In this document: positions 5,566 through 5,982 of the stretch, in pieces
How the letters are laid out: each line of letters starts with the position of its first letter
How positions within the stretch are numbered: position 1 is the first letter of the stretch
Notes under the pieces: generated by a model
The model's input: only the letters and a program-made list of their open reading frames with translations
Told to the model about the DNA's origin: nothing
Databases searched by the model: none
Origin: Candidatus Gottesmanbacteria bacterium
GTDB lineage: Bacteria; Patescibacteriota; Microgenomatia; 2-02-FULL-39-11
Length of the DNA stretch: 5,982 bases
Assembly: GCA_016204905.1 (NCBI GenBank)
Contig: JACQJU010000050.1
Span: forward strand, 1 to 5,982
Direction: 5' to 3'
Position numbers and translations under genes: made by a program

Positions 5566-5982
5566 ATGAAAAAAGTTTGGGGCAGACTGCTCATCATTTT
5601 TGCCTTTATTTGTGGTCTACTTTCATTTGTTCCCCCTATACTCACCGGGAATTATTTCTTCACTTTTGACGGAGCCAGAGATCTGATTTGGGTGAAAAAT
5701 CAAGTGGACTTTCTCAAGCCCTCACTTATCGGCCCCTGGGGCAGTATCACAGGAGTTTTTTTTGGCCCACTTTGGTTCTGGATACTTACTATCCCTTATA
5801 TATTAGGTGGTGGAGATCCACGAATTATCACACTTTTTAGCGGCTTATTAATATTCTCAACAGGAATTATTGCTTATTATTTGTTAAAAAAACACCTCTT
5901 TTCTTTGGCTTTCTTTACATTAGTATTGGGTTTTACTTCTCCTGCCATATTGAGTTTATCTGAATTTGCCTTCTCGCAGCAC
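5566..5982 (+). CDS. GT-C type polytopic membrane protein, probable glycosyltransferase (3' end outside window)
   Basis: The frame is open from an ATG six bases after the permease stop to the window edge, giving 139 residues without a stop. A short basic start (MKKVWGR) leads into a first helix (about 8-27). Next comes an outside loop with FDGARDLIWVKNQ (34-46) and PSLIGPWGSITGVFFGPLWFW (52-72), then further helices at about 66-80, 88-106 and 111-130. This order (helix, acidic DxxRD-type loop, LIGP...GxFFGPLW, helix) resembles PMT/ArnT-like GT-C enzymes, which move a sugar from a polyprenyl-phosphate donor on the outer membrane face. The acidic loop, with Asp35 and Asp39, would hold the catalytic residue in that model. 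No sequence-level proof of activity is possible from the N-terminus alone. It is probably co-transcribed with the ABC pair. Confidence 0.65.
   Translation, partial: MKKVWGRLLIIFAFICGLLSFVPPILTGNYFFTFDGARDLIWVKNQVDFLKPSLIGPWGSITGVFFGPLWFWILTIPYILGGGDPRIITLFSGLLIFSTGIIAYYLLKKHLFSLAFFTLVLGFTSPAILSLSEFAFSQH

Overview
The window most likely comes from a Candidate Phyla Radiation (Patescibacteria) genome, perhaps Microgenomates or Parcubacteria. This is an inference. It rests on the AT-rich, compact layout, the family make-up (short FtsK, anchored L,D-transpeptidase, ABC-2 exporter, GT-C membrane enzyme), and a perfect CCTGCCTGCC/GGCAGGCAGG palindrome set in CTAATT-rich intergenic DNA, a kind of spacer I recall from CPR drafts but could not search for here. 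All reading frames work with the standard code. The six visible stops are TAA or TAG, with no TGA.

Layout. Bases 2-678 (+) hold the 3' end of a RibD-type reductase gene and, two bases later, a stand-alone riboflavin kinase, so this is the end of a flavin operon. Bases 679-793 separate this operon from a convergent gene. They hold a dense nest of 9-base repeats, inverted arms, a 20-bp palindrome and a terminator-like hairpin. Bases 794-2959 (-) are a complete ftsK. Bases 2960-3104 are a divergent promoter region, with two good sigma70-type promoters reading into ftsK; these also settle the ftsK start codon. Bases 3105-5982 (+) hold a membrane-anchored L,D-transpeptidase, then an extended -10 promoter, then a tight set of ABC-2 ATPase, ABC-2 permease and the N-terminus of a GT-C type glycosyltransferase-like protein that runs off the window.

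Functional reading. The left block makes FMN from riboflavin and its precursors. FtsK moves chromosomal DNA at the division septum. The right block is envelope-related: peptidoglycan cross-linking by the L,D-transpeptidase, and an exporter co-transcribed with a polytopic glycosyltransferase, which suggests assembly or export of a surface glycan or glycolipid (substrate unknown).

I found no RNA gene, CRISPR array, transposase or prophage gene, and no clearly new multi-gene system. The most unusual parts are the structured spacer at 674-801, the lack of clear Shine-Dalgarno sequences with promoters placed very close to start codons, the kinase-only RibF, and an ABC ATPase with Thr in place of the Q-loop glutamine.
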